From the NCBI GenBank assembly GCA_937902665.1, contig CALELM010000002.1:1-13612 (forward strand): 13,612 bases of DNA. Reading direction: 5' to 3'. The stretch comes from an uncultured Selenomonadaceae bacterium (GTDB lineage: Bacteria > Bacillota > Negativicutes > Selenomonadales > Selenomonadaceae). The translations under genes were made by a program, and so were the position numbers. Of this stretch, positions 13,041 to 13,612 are shown piece after piece. How positions within the stretch are numbered: position 1 is the first letter of the stretch; the number at the start of each line of letters is the position of its first letter. The notes beneath the pieces were generated by a model. It was not told where the DNA came from, made no database searches, and was given only the letters and a program-made list of their open reading frames with translations.

Positions 13041-13612
13041 TCACTCGCCCCTGCCAATCAGCACTTTTTTCCCTTGGAACGCAAAGCCATAGGCACGAAT
13101 CCTTTCCTCCGCAAATCCTTTCTCCATCAGTGCCTCCCGATACTTCTTTTCCGCAATCTGCCGAAGTGCCGCCTGCACGGTGTCCTCCAGTCCCTTCTCG
13201 TCATAATCGTCATAGACCTTGAACTCGATAATGACAGCATTGTCCTTGTCATTCTTTGGCTCCAGCATCACGTCATACCTGCCAAATCCACTCTCCCGAT
13301 TCGAAGTCAATACGAACCTGTCACGCATGTCTGCCATCAAGCCCAGCACAAAACCGTGATAGAACCTCTCCGGCTCTGTCTCCTCCGATGGGTGATTTCC
13401 CGTATCGAAGTAACTAAAGACAGCAAGAGAAACCTTGTTCATATAGTTCGTCATTGCCCTCACATCATCCAAAAGCAACGCCTGCACAAAGCTGTTGTAA
13501 TAAGTCCCTGCCTTCGTGTCACGGAACCACCCTTGGAACATTCCCAAGAACATGCGGTGTGTTTCCCCGTTGGTGATAGAAAGATCATCATAGATAAAAT
13601 CATCCGTTGACT
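13041..13612 (-). CDS. PD-(D/E)XK nuclease domain of an AAA-ATPase/DUF1703 protein, 5' end off the window
   Basis: The frame is open from the window edge to the stop at 13041, showing 189 C-terminal residues. It matches the PD-(D/E)XK nuclease superfamily domain (PDDEXK_9/DUF1703) found at the end of AAA-ATPase-like proteins of about 500-560 residues. Counted from the in-frame ATG at 13553, the catalytic set is D94 in GFGRYDVML, then E110 and K112 in IIEFKV. A helical Q132-x-x-x-x-K-K-Y follows, as expected for the family. All key residues are present, so the nuclease domain should be active. The ATG at 13553 is internal: coding continues upstream (STDDFIYDDLSITNGETHR). The family is common in gut anaerobes in many copies; its role (defence, DNA repair or selfish) is not settled. 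Confidence 0.85.
   Translation of the reverse strand, partial: STDDFIYDDLSITNGETHRMFLGMFQGWFRDTKAGTYYNSFVQALLLDDVRAMTNYMNKVSLAVFSYFDTGNHPSEETEPERFYHGFVLGLMADMRDRFVLTSNRESGFGRYDVMLEPKNDKDNAVIIEFKVYDDYDEKGLEDTVQAALRQIAEKKYREALMEKGFAEERIRAYGFAFQGKKVLIGRGE

Noticed and set aside
12241..13092. Plus-strand open frame of 283 codons
   Set aside because: Antisense to yqeB and the following intergenic region; no start signals and no recognisable domain.

Overview
The window looks like a chromosomal segment of a Gram-negative-staining Firmicute of the class Negativicutes, most likely Selenomonadaceae. The main reason is the fold-type III lysine/ornithine decarboxylase at 3843-5009. It aligns without offset, as I recall it, to the Selenomonas ruminantium enzyme at its active-site and substrate-specificity positions. 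A cytoplasmic DegS-type kinase, a YqeB-type selenium/molybdenum maturation protein and the neighbouring pair 'Orn/Lys/Arg decarboxylase - tmk' (also adjacent in Bacillus as yaaO-tmk) fit a Firmicute. Every convincing protein gene is on the minus strand, so transcription runs from high to low coordinates. I see no tRNA, rRNA, CRISPR array or complete insertion sequence.

Layout in the direction of transcription. (1) 13612-13041 is the 3' part of a PD-(D/E)XK nuclease of the AAA-ATPase/DUF1703 type, cut by the window edge. (2) 12873-11352 is a two-gene unit: yqeB, then a comF-type phosphoribosyltransferase. (3) 11246-9049 is ilvB-ilvN (acetohydroxyacid synthase). It has a clear promoter with a 9-5-9 dyad over its -35 box, and ends in a very long hairpin. 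(4) 9048-8630 is a gene-free stretch holding that hairpin and, on the plus strand, an unexplained promoter + 11-bp direct repeat + ribosome-binding site. (5) 8629-5340 is a two-gene accessory module with overlapping stop and start: a 698-residue coiled-coil protein with a DUF1566/Lcl-like domain, and a 398-residue LRAT/HRASLS-type NlpC/P60-fold protein with a long helical tail. A strong terminator follows. (6) 5009-3609 is the lysine/ornithine decarboxylase gene with its own promoter, then a small two-helix membrane protein and a terminator. (7) 3476-65 is a DegS-like kinase, a fold-type I Orn/Lys/Arg decarboxylase and thymidylate kinase, joined by overlapping ends and led by a good promoter. 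At the very left edge a second frame shows an EGRAEG-type tail typical of Rpn/PD-(D/E)XK transposase-like proteins.

Most of the window is housekeeping: branched-chain amino acid synthesis, polyamine/cadaverine synthesis, dTTP synthesis, competence and Se/Mo cofactor biology. The part that is not ordinary is the 5.3-8.6 kb module. An intact LRAT catalytic triad (H42, H53, C123) is translationally coupled to a large cytosolic coiled-coil protein carrying a C-type-lectin-like DUF1566 domain. The pair sits as a self-contained cassette between ldc and ilvN. I do not recognise it as a named system and regard it as the best candidate for an undescribed one. The plus-strand signals beside it are the second thing worth checking.
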